The notes under the pieces were generated by a model. That model ran no database searches. It was not told the DNA's origin and saw only the letters and a program-made list of their open reading frames with translations. Positions 43,900-51,634 of a stretch of DNA of 64,000 bases are shown one piece after another. The position numbers and the translations under genes were made by a program. Source of the stretch: Planctomycetota bacterium (GTDB lineage: Bacteria; Planctomycetota; Planctomycetia; Gemmatales; Gemmataceae). Where the stretch lies: positions 1 through 64,000 of the forward strand of contig VGYC01000008.1 of NCBI GenBank assembly GCA_016873095.1, written 5' to 3'. Positions within the stretch are counted from its first letter, which is position 1, and every line of letters starts with the position of its first letter.

Positions 43900-44322
43900 A
43901 TGGGCGGCACACCAGAAGAAACCGGAGTTCCACCTTGGCCAACCCGACGCCGCCTATGGTTGGAGGCATTTCAGCTCCCGACGGCGGCGGCATTCCTTCT
44001 GTTCTTCACGTATGCTCTCATTTTCCACCGAGATTCCGAGTGGTTTCCTATCGTTGGGCAGGCAATGATCGCGGTATATTTGATGGAAATCGTCCCGCGG
44101 ATTCTTGCACTCGTCACACCGGTGACGTCGTGGAGTTGGACATTGCTCCTGATGGGCGTGCTATTGCTTGCCATATTCCGACTCATCATGCCTAGCCCTA
44201 GCGCACAACCTTGGCAATTCGGGTGGATGGCAGTAGCTGGCGTCGCTCTCACCTGCTATGGAGCGTACAGCGCCCGGCGCGACTTGGGTTCGGGGGCGGC
44301 TTCAACTCGACCGGGGGCTTGA
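43900..44322 (+). CDS. Hypothetical four-helix membrane protein
   Basis: 140 residues with four hydrophobic helices (AAFLLFFTYALIF, VGQAMIAVYLMEIVPRILALV, WTLLLMGVLLLAIFRLIM, WMAVAGVALTCYGAY) and short loops. I do not recognise a family; it resembles small bacterial membrane proteins of unknown role. GAGAAG lies 3 nt before the ATG. Its lower GC content than its neighbours suggests it may have been acquired. Its stop lies 38 bp from the convergent small gene at 44361. Confidence 0.6.
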   Translation: MGGTPEETGVPPWPTRRRLWLEAFQLPTAAAFLLFFTYALIFHRDSEWFPIVGQAMIAVYLMEIVPRILALVTPVTSWSWTLLLMGVLLLAIFRLIMPSPSAQPWQFGWMAVAGVALTCYGAYSARRDLGSGAASTRPGA

Positions 44323-44360
44323 GCATAGTCAGCGGGATGGCTCGCGGGCTTACAACCGCA

Positions 44361-44567
44361 TCACACATGAGAATTGGCCCCGTTGCTGAGCCCCAGCGAT
44401 TCCAGGAACTGCTCGGGCGGGATGCCGCCTTGTTCCTGCATTTGCCTGTAGAGACGCTCCTGTTCCTCGTCTGAAGGCAAGTCGGCCAGGATGCTCGCCT
44501 TGAGGTCCGCCGGAAGACGAGAATCACCTATTGGAGGCTTAACGATTTTAGGGTTTTCGTCGCTCAT
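44361..44567 (-). CDS. Small acidic protein, antitoxin-like in gene layout
   Basis: 68 residues: MSDENPKIVKPPIGDSRLPA, then two short charged helices ending PPEQFLESLGLS. An extended -10 element sits so close that transcription should begin at or next to the ATG at 44567, giving a leaderless message; a second ATG lies 9 nt further up. An ATG of another frame overlaps its stop codon (ATGTGTGA) and begins MCDAV. That reading frame is short and looks truncated. The small-gene/overlapping-partner layout recalls toxin-antitoxin pairs, but neither protein is recognised. A decayed copy lies at 49880-49960. Confidence 0.55.
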   Translation of the reverse strand: MSDENPKIVKPPIGDSRLPADLKASILADLPSDEEQERLYRQMQEQGGIPPEQFLESLGLSNGANSHV

Positions 44568-44574
44568 GTTCGTC

Positions 44575-44583
44575 ATTGTATCA
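44575..44583 (-). promoter_or_regulatory. Extended -10 promoter giving a leaderless transcript
   Basis: On the minus strand TGATACAAT is an extended -10 element. Its 3' end is 7 nt from the A of the ATG at 44567, so the mRNA would begin at the start codon. The same sequence is kept in front of the decayed copy of the gene at about 49966-49974. Confidence 0.45.
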
Positions 44584-44788
44584 CCGCCGCCGATTGTACT
44601 CAATCGTGGGTATAACCAGTTCCGCGACAATATGTCTAGAACAACTTCCCCGTGCGCGACACCGCAAGCGGTTGATTCAACCTCGGCCTGTTCTTCACGC
44701 CTTCCATCGGCGAACAGCTTTGGATTGCTCGCCCGACGATACATCGAGTTTATGGCCGAACGTTTGGTGAAATGAAACCAGTGGAGAC

Positions 44789-44896
44789 ATGAAAAAGGCG
44801 ACCTTCGAGAAAGTTCAGGCCCGACTGAAGGCTTATTTGAAAAGCAGCGCAAAGCAACCGTTTCGCCTCCTGGTCGGGAATGCCCTCGGTCGGTAA
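44789..44896 (+). CDS. Possible small protein of 35 residues
   Basis: A short frame with GTGGAG 4 nt before its ATG encodes a basic helix-prone peptide starting MKKATFEKVQARLKAYLKSS and ending LLVGNALGR. Nothing is recognised. It may be a real small protein, the stump of a lost gene or chance. It is the only gene-like signal in the 371 bp between the small gene at 44361 and the leucine-rich repeat gene. Confidence 0.3.
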   Translation: MKKATFEKVQARLKAYLKSSAKQPFRLLVGNALGR

Positions 44897-44938
44897 CTTC
44901 TCATCAAGCCATTTCGCAATCCGTCTGGAGATCCTGCC

Positions 44939-46558
44939 ATGTGCGCTGATGTTGTCTTCTCACGCAGGCTGGCTGGTGGGCTGACTGTGTTGATGTTCTT
45001 GTCGGCCGGGGCGGTGGTTGGCCCGGCTCAGGAGAAGCCGGCGGCCGGCCCCAAAGCATTGCCGGTCGACGTCGTGGCGGCGTGGGAAAAAGCCGGCGCC
45101 ACCATCGGCTGGCTACGGCGGGCAGACAATGGGCTCGTCTGGTTCATCGAAGGCAAGGAAGGCATGCCCGGCGACCTGCCCGGCTTCCGCATGCGCCAGT
45201 GGCGTGACGGAACGATTGGCGCCTTGCCGTCCCCTGGCACGCCGTTCGGTCTGGAACTCATCGACTCGCAGATGACGGATGAGCGGCTGAAGGAACTGGC
45301 CGGGCTGAAGAACTTGCAGTGGCTGATCCTCAGAGCCGCAATGGTGACGGACGCGGGGCTCAAGGAGCTGGCCGGGCTGAAGGATCTGCAGGCGCTGGAC
45401 CTCGGCGTTGCCAAGGCGACGGACGCAGGGCTGAAGGATTTGGCCCGGCTAACTGGCCTGCAAGCGCTGAGCCTCAGCGGCACCAAGGTGACGGACGCGG
45501 GGCTCAAGGAGCTCGCCCGGCTGAAGGCCCTCCAGGCATTATTCCTGGCCTATACACATCTGAAAGGCGCGGGGCTGAAGGAGCTGGCCGGTTTAAAGAG
45601 CCTGCGAGTGATCAACCTCAGCGGCACCAAGCTGACGGACGCGGGACTGAAAGAGCTGGCCGGGCTAACCAGCTTGCAGTCGCTGCACCTCTCCTTGGTC
45701 CAGATCACGGACACTGGTCTGCAGGAGCTGGCCAGGCTGAAGGGCCTGCAGGCGCTGAATCTGTGGGCAACAAGGGCGACGGACGCGGGGCTGAAGGGGC
45801 TGACCGGAATGAAGACCCTGCAGAACCTGAACCTCGGCGTCACGCAGGTGACGGACGCGGGGCTGAAGAACCTGGCCGGGCTGACGGGCCTGCAGTCGCT
45901 GGACCTCAGCAATACTAAGGTGGCGGACTCAGGCCTGAAGGAATTGGCCCGGCTAACCAGCCTGCAGACGCTGCACCTCACCAGGACGCGGGTGACGGAC
46001 GCGGGGCTGAAGGAACTGGCCGGGCTGAAGGACCTGCAGTCGCTGTACCTCAGCAATACAAAGGTGACGGGCGCGGGGCTGAGAGTGCTGGCCGGGATGC
46101 AGGGCCTGCGGTTGCTGAGTCTCCGCGACACACAGGTCGCCGACGCGGGTCTGAAAGAGCTGGCCGGGATGAAAAGCCTGCGGAGGTTAGAGCTTTCCAT
46201 GCCCGAGATCACGGACGCGGGGCTGAAGGAGCTGGCCGGAATGAAGGGCCTCAAGGGGCTCGGTCTCCATGGCTCGCAGGTAACGGACGCGAGTCTGAAG
46301 GCGCTCGCCAGTCTGAAGGGCCTGGAGGCGCTGGACCTGAACGGAGCGCAGGTAACGGACGCGGGGCTGAAGGGGCTGGCCGAGCTGAAGAGCCTGCTAT
46401 GGCTTGACCTGGTCTATATGCGGGTGACGGACGAAGACCTTGAGGGACTGGCCGAGTTGCGAGGCCTGCGGTCGCTGAGCCTCATTGGCACGGAGGTGAC
46501 GGACGCGGGCGTGGCCAGGCTCCGCAAGGCGCTGCCGGGATGCCGAATCGTCCGGTAG
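44939..46558 (+). CDS. Secreted leucine-rich repeat protein with 18 near-identical 24-residue repeats
   Basis: 539 residues with a signal peptide (LAGGLTVLMFLSAGAVVGPA). After a linker of about 75 residues come 18 tandem repeats of 24 residues on the pattern VTDAGLKELAGLKSLQSLDLSGT. This is the ribonuclease-inhibitor-like LRR type common in planctomycetes. The DNA repeats with a 72-bp period and is similar enough to recombine. The protein should form an extracellular horseshoe that binds other proteins or glycans. CTGGAG lies 9 nt before the ATG. A truncated copy of its 3' end is found at 49625-49734. Confidence 0.9.
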   Translation: MCADVVFSRRLAGGLTVLMFLSAGAVVGPAQEKPAAGPKALPVDVVAAWEKAGATIGWLRRADNGLVWFIEGKEGMPGDLPGFRMRQWRDGTIGALPSPGTPFGLELIDSQMTDERLKELAGLKNLQWLILRAAMVTDAGLKELAGLKDLQALDLGVAKATDAGLKDLARLTGLQALSLSGTKVTDAGLKELARLKALQALFLAYTHLKGAGLKELAGLKSLRVINLSGTKLTDAGLKELAGLTSLQSLHLSLVQITDTGLQELARLKGLQALNLWATRATDAGLKGLTGMKTLQNLNLGVTQVTDAGLKNLAGLTGLQSLDLSNTKVADSGLKELARLTSLQTLHLTRTRVTDAGLKELAGLKDLQSLYLSNTKVTGAGLRVLAGMQGLRLLSLRDTQVADAGLKELAGMKSLRRLELSMPEITDAGLKELAGMKGLKGLGLHGSQVTDASLKALASLKGLEALDLNGAQVTDAGLKGLAELKSLLWLDLVYMRVTDEDLEGLAELRGLRSLSLIGTEVTDAGVARLRKALPGCRIVR

Positions 46559-46567
46559 CCTTTAGGC

Positions 46568-48424
46568 CTAAAGCGACCGCAAGAAGGCAATCAAATCGCT
46601 GCGTTCCTTGTCATGCAACGCATCGCCGCGCAACGACTCCGGCGTGTGATGCCGGCGCAGCAGTTCGTCGAGCGTCCTGGCCCGGCCGTCGTGCAGGTAC
46701 GGGCCGCGGTTGTACAGGCCGAGGAGCGACGGCGGGTTCCAGAGCGTGTGCGGGCTACCATCGCTGCCGAGCTTGACGTCGTAGTTGCCCGGTGATGTGT
46801 ACAGCGGCGGGCGATGACAGCGCACACAGCCGGCCTTGCCGCGAAACAACTCCTCGCCGCGTCGCACGGCGGCAGCCCTGGCAGCAGGTCGCGGGTGCGG
46901 CGGCGGCGTCAACGTCTCGAGAAAAGCAACCACGTCGGCGATATCCTCTCGTGACGGCTCGGGGCCGAACATCGTCTGCGTCAGCGATTTATGGACGGCG
47001 GCCTTCAAGTTTTGCTGGATGCCGTGCCATGTCCACGGCCCCGTCCGGGCCACGTTGTGCAGCGACGGCGTCAGCTTCGGGTTGCCGTAGGAATCATCGT
47101 TGAGCGTATCGAAGTTAAGGCCGCAGGTGTGGCCATCGACGTGGCAGGTGTGGCAGCTGAACCACTGATGGTGCGAGCGGCGGGCATCATGAAAGATGGC
47201 CTCGCCGCGGCGTGCGGCCGACGGCCGAGTGGGCTTGCCGAGGTTGATGGTCTTGACGACCCGGCCGGCCAGCGCATCCACGACCTGCACGGCATCGAGC
47301 AAGTAGTTGGCGACGACGGCCAGATGCGGTCGTTTCGGCGCGAACGCCACCGTCAGCGGCCGGCCGCCCAGCGCGAGGCGACGCAGCCTGTTGTTCTTCT
47401 GCAGGCGCGGATCGAGGAAGTCGCCGGGATCGCCCGCCATCCACGGAATCGCGGCGGCATCGAGCAACAGCAATTCATGCGTCCCGCCGGCCGTGATGGC
47501 GAGCACCTTGCCGGCATGGCCCCAGGCCAGCCCATGCGGATCACCCACTGCCTGGCCATGCACATCCAGCGCGATCTGCCAGCTCACAGGCGCCTGGCGA
47601 GCCGGGAGCGTCAGCGACGGGAGTTCCCTCACGGCGAGCCGTGTCACGCGGCTGTCAACGACCCAGCCCTGCTCGATATTATCCTTGGTCACCGGGAACT
47701 CGCGGCGAACGATGTGTGTGCACAGAACGAAGCGGTCGTCCGGCGTGAAGGCCAGGCCGCGCAGGTTGAAGCCGTCGACGATGGAGCGCTCCCAGTGCGG
47801 CTTGCCGGTGTCCAGGTCCCAGCAGCGCACCTGGCCCGAGCGTGTGCTGGCGGCGGCGAGCAACCGGCCATCGTGCGACAAGGCGAGTTGCCTCGGCTCG
47901 CGCGGCGCCGGCCAGCGCTTGACGAGGGCACGCGACGACCAGTCGATGCCCACAACCTCGTCATCTCCCGCCAGGGCGGCGTAGAGGGTCGCGCCATCGC
48001 GGGAAAAGGCGAGCCCGCGTGGAAATGCCACCGACTCGATCCGGCCGATGACCTTCAGTCTTGTGTTTGCCAGTTCCAGAAGCGAGATGCTGTGCGACCA
48101 TAGATTGCTGACCGCGGCACGTCGACCATCCGGCGAGCGCGCGAGCGCTGACGGTTTCTTGCCGACCGGCAACTCGTGCAGCACCGTCCCCGCGTCCAGG
48201 TCGATGAGCGACACCGAACCGGCGGTGTGGTTGGCGGTCAACGCTCTTTTGCCGTCGGGGAGAATGACGAGGTCGATCGGGCTGCGCTGAACGCCGGCAT
48301 CGTTCTCGTGCGAGCGCATCGCGCCCGCCGTCAGGCCGATCATCGCCAGAATGCAGAATGGCTTTCGCGCGAGACATCGTGCGCAAAACCGCCAAGCGAG
48401 CTTCCCACACGCTCGTCTACCCAT
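46568..48424 (-). CDS. Secreted beta-propeller plus dihaem cytochrome c protein (MauG/CCP-like tail)
   Basis: 618 residues. An odd, Cys- and Arg-rich leader (MGRRACGKLAWRFCARCLARK) precedes a hydrophobic signal segment. Residues about 50-420 are a YVTN/WD-like propeller (LVILPDGKRALTANHTAGSVSLIDLDAG). The C-terminal third is a cytochrome c peroxidase-like dihaem region with CHTCH and CVRCH. The ATG at 48424 has GGAG 9 nt upstream and lies 32 bp after the YVTN gene, so the two are probably cotranscribed. The leader codons contain a copy of the dispersed palindrome. Likely an extracytoplasmic redox protein. Confidence 0.85.
   Translation of the reverse strand: MGRRACGKLAWRFCARCLARKPFCILAMIGLTAGAMRSHENDAGVQRSPIDLVILPDGKRALTANHTAGSVSLIDLDAGTVLHELPVGKKPSALARSPDGRRAAVSNLWSHSISLLELANTRLKVIGRIESVAFPRGLAFSRDGATLYAALAGDDEVVGIDWSSRALVKRWPAPREPRQLALSHDGRLLAAASTRSGQVRCWDLDTGKPHWERSIVDGFNLRGLAFTPDDRFVLCTHIVRREFPVTKDNIEQGWVVDSRVTRLAVRELPSLTLPARQAPVSWQIALDVHGQAVGDPHGLAWGHAGKVLAITAGGTHELLLLDAAAIPWMAGDPGDFLDPRLQKNNRLRRLALGGRPLTVAFAPKRPHLAVVANYLLDAVQVVDALAGRVVKTINLGKPTRPSAARRGEAIFHDARRSHHQWFSCHTCHVDGHTCGLNFDTLNDDSYGNPKLTPSLHNVARTGPWTWHGIQQNLKAAVHKSLTQTMFGPEPSREDIADVVAFLETLTPPPHPRPAARAAAVRRGEELFRGKAGCVRCHRPPLYTSPGNYDVKLGSDGSPHTLWNPPSLLGLYNRGPYLHDGRARTLDELLRRHHTPESLRGDALHDKERSDLIAFLRSL
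48360..48404 (-). repeat. Dispersed palindromic element, copy 3 of 3, inside a signal-peptide coding region
   Basis: Read on the minus strand it begins GAAGCTCGCTTGGCGGTTTT, matching copy 2 (25809) at 26 of the first 29 positions, and ends TCGCGCGAAAGCC. It covers roughly codons 7-22 of the dihaem protein and supplies its unusual Cys/Arg leader. Confidence 0.6.
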
Positions 48425-48456
48425 TTCAGATGCTCCAGCGGCTGCCGATGTGACGA

Positions 48457-49521
48457 TTACCCACCTTTCTTCTCCGGCAGCGTCACGACCAGCAGGCGCT
48501 TCGGCTCCTTGCCGGCGGGGATGCGGGCGACGATGCGCTTCGTCGCGGTGTCCACGACCGCGGTCTCGTTGCGGCTGCGCACGGAGACGTAGCAGTGCTT
48601 GCCGTCCGGGCTGAACGTCAGCCAGTAGACGCGGCCGCCCATCGGGATGGTGGCGATCTGCTTGGGCCTGGCCCCGCCGTCGAGAGCGTACACATGCACT
48701 TCCTGGTGCTCGACGTCGCATTCCCAGATTTCCTTCTGGTCGGGGCGGATGCCCAGGCCGTGGCTGCGGCTGCCGGTCTTCAGATGCTCCGGCGCCAGCT
48801 CGGCGGGCACGCGGTGGATCATCTTGCGCTTCGACAGGTCCGCCATCTCGATGCCGACCAGGCCATCCACCTCGGCGAACAGGTATTTCTCATCGCTGGT
48901 CAGCGCCACCGGCCGGACGACGTTGCTGAAGGGGACCTCGCCGATGGGCTTGTGCGTGGCGACATCGACGATGGTGACCTTCTTGGGCGAGCCCATGGGA
49001 GCCAGATACATGCGCTTGCCGTCGGCGGAGCAGAGGGTGTTGTGTGGCCGGCCGCCGGTGAAGATGCGCTCGATGATCTTGGCCTTGGCAAGATCGACGA
49101 CCTCGTAGAAGCCGTCCTTGGCGGGAATGTAGGCGAACTTGCCGTCCGGCGTGACGGCGAGCTGGTTCGGCGCCGGGCCGATGTTCATGCGGCGGATGAC
49201 CTTGTCCGCGAAGGGATCGATCCACACCAGCTCGGCCGGATCCTTGCCTTCAACGCTGACCAGGACCACGTCCTGCGAGGCCGGCACCGCGATGCCGTGC
49301 GGATGCGGCCCGACGACGATGCGGCCGATGACCTTGTGCGTGGCCACGTCCACTACCGTGACATCGTCGCCGGCGCTGTTGGTGACGTACAGCTTCTGCC
49401 GGAATTTCTTGCCCGGCTCATCGGCACGGAAGCCGTTGCCGGCCGGCGATCCGAAGACAAGCAGGCCGACGACGAGCAGGATGGCTGGCAGGAGGCGTCG
49501 CGTGGAAGAATGGCGGGACAC
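48457..49521 (-). CDS. Secreted YVTN-family beta-propeller protein
   Basis: 354 residues from a GTG at 49521, which has AAGGAG 7 nt upstream; an ATG 36 nt further up lacks one. A signal peptide (LLPAILLVVGLLVFGSPAG) leads into a seven-bladed propeller of YVTN repeats, for example KLYVTNSAGDDVTVVDVATHK and PNQLAVTPDGKFAYIPAK. No haem site is present. It precedes the propeller-dihaem gene by 32 bp on the same strand, and the two propellers probably work together outside the cytoplasm. Confidence 0.88.
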   Translation of the reverse strand: MSRHSSTRRLLPAILLVVGLLVFGSPAGNGFRADEPGKKFRQKLYVTNSAGDDVTVVDVATHKVIGRIVVGPHPHGIAVPASQDVVLVSVEGKDPAELVWIDPFADKVIRRMNIGPAPNQLAVTPDGKFAYIPAKDGFYEVVDLAKAKIIERIFTGGRPHNTLCSADGKRMYLAPMGSPKKVTIVDVATHKPIGEVPFSNVVRPVALTSDEKYLFAEVDGLVGIEMADLSKRKMIHRVPAELAPEHLKTGSRSHGLGIRPDQKEIWECDVEHQEVHVYALDGGARPKQIATIPMGGRVYWLTFSPDGKHCYVSVRSRNETAVVDTATKRIVARIPAGKEPKRLLVVTLPEKKGG

Positions 49522-49624
49522 GGTGTTTCTCCTTGCTGCGAAGTCGCGGATGGACAAGTGCGATTATAGGCTCGCACCCACGGCGACGCCACGAAAATCG
49601 TGAGGCAACATGCTCAGGCAACAG

Positions 49625-49734
49625 TCTGCAATCGCTTTCCCTGGTCTATATGCGGGTGACGGACGAAGGGCTTGAGGAACTGGCCGCTGAGCCTCATTGG
49701 CACGGAGGTTAAGGACGCGGGCGTGGCCAGGCTA
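49625..49734 (+). pseudogene. Truncated remnant of a leucine-rich repeat gene
   Basis: Matches the 3' part of the LRR gene at about 46410-46530, including TATATGCGGGTGACGGACGA and GAGCCTCATTGGCACGGAGG. It has an internal loss of about 20 bp and a stop created by GTTAAGG. Similarity ends abruptly at GGCCAGGCT (49733). No start is present, so it is a dead fragment. Confidence 0.8.
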
Positions 49735-49887
49735 AAAGTTTGGCCGCCAACCATGGCCGATGGCTTGGGCAACATACAGAACCAAGTTCTTGTCTTTTGC
49801 GCGAGATAATAGCTGCTTGGCCTTGTCCCGACATCGCGCCGAATAAGAGACATGGTATGGTCGTGGGCCGTCGACCGCATCACTCAT
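49732..49887 (-). pseudogene. Truncated partner gene of the small-protein remnant
   Basis: 51 codons from an ATG that overlaps the end of the small-gene remnant: MSDAVDGPRPYHVSYSARCR, then a Lys-rich helix RDKAKQLLSRAKDKNLVLYV. The stop arises where the frame runs into the LRR remnant, so the gene was cut by the same junction. The size and helix pattern recall the N-terminus of RelE-like toxins, but this is inference. Confidence 0.45.
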
Positions 49888-49960
49888 GAGAATTGGCCCC
49901 GGCGCTGAGTCCGAGAGATTCCAGGAACTGCTCGGGCGGGACGCCGCCTTGTTCCTGCAT
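49880..49960 (-). pseudogene. Decayed copy of the small gene at 44361
   Basis: The last 26 codons (MQEQGGVPPEQFLESLGLSA...) match the C-terminus of the 68-residue protein with few changes. Upstream the similarity resumes at the extended -10 region (ATTGTATCAC near 49966), so the middle of the gene was deleted. The remaining 50-75 bp on each side hold nothing else; 49961-50078 shows no gene. Confidence 0.7.
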
Positions 49961-50078
49961 GCGGGTAATTGTATCACGGCCGGGGATTCTGCGCAATCTC
50001 GCGCATCACGAGCTACGCCCCAATGCGCCGCGCCGCGCATCGGAGTGCGGAGCCACCAATCGCCTTCGCGCCGCTTGA

Positions 50079-50294
50079 CTACTTGGGTTGCCCGTCGGCG
50101 TTGAAGTAGCGATCCAGGTTGTCGAGCGCGTCGTGGGCGTTGCTCAGGGTTTCCGTCCACTTGCGGATTTCTTCGAGCAAGCCGGAATGCTCGCCGATGC
50201 CGACGGATTTCTGAAAGTAGACTTCGAGAGTGGCCACGGCCTCGGACTTCTTGGCCTCAAAATGCGACAATGCCGCCTGGTACAGCCGATTCAT
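50079..50294 (-). CDS. Small conserved-looking helical protein, 71 residues
   Basis: MNRLYQAALSHFEAKKSEAV followed by YFQKSVGIGEHSGLLEEIRKW and a second helix ending NLDRYF. The VGIGEH turn between two helices is a pattern I associate with a widespread family of short proteins in phages and bacteria, function unknown. It has an excellent ribosome-binding site (AAGGAGAGG, 4 nt before the ATG) and a near-consensus promoter, so it should be strongly expressed in growing cells. No neighbour suggests a role. Confidence 0.75.
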   Translation of the reverse strand: MNRLYQAALSHFEAKKSEAVATLEVYFQKSVGIGEHSGLLEEIRKWTETLSNAHDALDNLDRYFNADGQPK

Positions 50295-50339
50295 GTTCCT
50301 CTCCTTATGACGCCATTCATAGTTCCCATAGCTCCTGGA

Positions 50340-50369
50340 ATCATAATTCAAGCCGCGCGGCGTTGTCAA
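50340..50369 (-). promoter_or_regulatory. Near-consensus sigma-70 promoter
   Basis: On the minus strand TTGACA (50369-50364) and TATGAT (50345-50340) are separated by 18 bp. Transcription should start near 50333, about 38 nt before the ATG at 50294. It is the best housekeeping-type promoter I see in the window. The rest of 50295-50564 is a more AT-rich stretch with no gene. Confidence 0.75.
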
Positions 50370-50564
50370 CAGATTAGTTGCCGTAAGTTATTTTTTAACA
50401 ATATGTTATGTCAATTCAACTGAGAGTGAGACTCGCGGACTCTTGCAATTCATTCTCAGTGCCGATAGCCTCTGCGACCGTGTTGCAACAAAGGTCCTGG
50501 TCGAGGCGATCAAAGATCCGGATCAGGCAACGGCGCGATCCAATTCCCACTGCCCGCCTCCACG

Positions 50565-51476
50565 CTACCAGTCCTCCCCCAGCTGGTTGCCGTCATTGGG
50601 TTGCATCGCGGCATTCCAGGTGCCTGGGCTGATGGTTGCGGCCACCTGGCGAACAGAGCCGTCGGCCAGCGCCACGGTGATGGCAAACTCGCTGAAGCTC
50701 TGCGCCAGCAGAGGACTGCTCAGGCATTCGTGATCTGCTGGCGCGAGCTGAAACGTTACGTTTGTCCCGAAGGAATTGGCGGTGCTGATGGCGGGCACTT
50801 CGCCGAAGAACGCGGCGAACGGCGTGTTCGGCGCCGCCGCGTAGCGGCTGCCGCCATCGCCACATTTCGCAAACTTCGTCGAGAAGGCGATGGTATTCGA
50901 CGTGCCGTCGGTGAAAGTGGTCTGGAACCGCGCCGTGCCAGGTTCGATCTCGGCCAGGCGAGGCATCGGCCGGTCGAATGATGTGCTGACACCCCTATCG
51001 GAAAAGACGCGCAGGTTCGCGGTGAAATGCTGCACGCCGGCCTCATCCTCTTCTCGACGGCCAAGGAACTGACTTACGACTGCGTCGGCTACCACCTCGC
51101 CCTGCTTCACGCACGATTTGTAGAGCTCATCTTGTTCAACGTAGGGTAAGAGATGAACGTGCATCGAGGCGGCAAAGCTCAATCCCCAGGCGTCACCAAC
51201 CGCGCCATCCATCTTGAGAGTCGGCACTCGATCAAAGGCCGGCGGTAGCCTCTTGTAGCTCCCGGCAAAGCTATGAATCGCCAAGGCCACAAATTTGAAG
51301 TTCCGGCGATCAACCCAGCGCATGTGCTCTCGGCGTTGCCGGCCAAGTATCACGATGACCAGGCTGATCACCACACCCGTCACGCACAGGACGATGACGA
51401 AATCGGTGCGCGACAGGCCGCGGCGGCTGGTGTGCGACGGACTGGTCCGCGACGGACTGGTGTGCGTGCAACACAT
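50565..51476 (-). CDS. DUF1559 pseudopilin-like protein with atypical prepilin site
   Basis: 303 residues. A leader of repeated TSPSR/TSPSH residues leads to RRGLSRTDFVIVLCVTGVVISLVIVIL. The cleavage Gly is present, but position 5 after it is Asp in place of the usual Glu. The rest is DUF1559-like, with FTDGTSNTIAFSTK and a final VTVALADGS-type segment (FAITVALADGSVRQ) in which the His of H-X9-DG is missing. The loss of both conserved residues suggests a diverged or non-assembling member. The start at 51476 lies behind a promoter and a 14-bp repeat array. Confidence 0.82.
   Translation of the reverse strand: MCCTHTSPSRTSPSHTSRRGLSRTDFVIVLCVTGVVISLVIVILGRQRREHMRWVDRRNFKFVALAIHSFAGSYKRLPPAFDRVPTLKMDGAVGDAWGLSFAASMHVHLLPYVEQDELYKSCVKQGEVVADAVVSQFLGRREEDEAGVQHFTANLRVFSDRGVSTSFDRPMPRLAEIEPGTARFQTTFTDGTSNTIAFSTKFAKCGDGGSRYAAAPNTPFAAFFGEVPAISTANSFGTNVTFQLAPADHECLSSPLLAQSFSEFAITVALADGSVRQVAATISPGTWNAAMQPNDGNQLGEDW
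51433..51462. repeat. 15-bp tandem repeat encoding the second pseudopilin leader
   Basis: Two copies of YGCGACGGACTGGTS (51433-51447, 51448-51462), differing at their first and last bases, with a further partial copy. On the minus strand they encode TSPSR/TSPSH just before the prepilin cleavage site. The layout is the same as in the pseudopilin at 11843-12670, with an unrelated unit. Confidence 0.7.
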
Positions 51477-51521
51477 GGGCGGACTCCGTGCTCCGGTCGC
51501 TCACGCTCCCGGCTCGCCGAC

Positions 51522-51577
51522 TTCTGGCTCGCTGTTTCTGGCTCGCTGTTTCTGGCTCGCCGAATCCGATTCTACCA
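51522..51577 (-). promoter_or_regulatory. Extended -10 promoter followed by a 14-bp triple repeat in the leader
   Basis: TTCTGGCTCGCTGT occurs at 51522-51535 and 51536-51549, and with two changes at 51550-51563. On the minus strand TGGTAGAAT (51577-51569) is an extended -10, so transcription would begin at about 51562 and the repeats fill most of the 5' leader of the pseudopilin gene. Divergently, the HtrA gene begins at 51635. Confidence 0.55.
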
Positions 51578-51634
51578 TGAGCTATCCAATAGAATAGACA
51601 TGCTCGATCATTCAGCCGCTGAGGTTTCATCGCC

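Noticed and set aside
45280-46530. Regular 72-bp DNA repeats that could suggest a CRISPR array
   Set aside because: The repeats are in frame, encode an LRR protein, and have no unique spacers.
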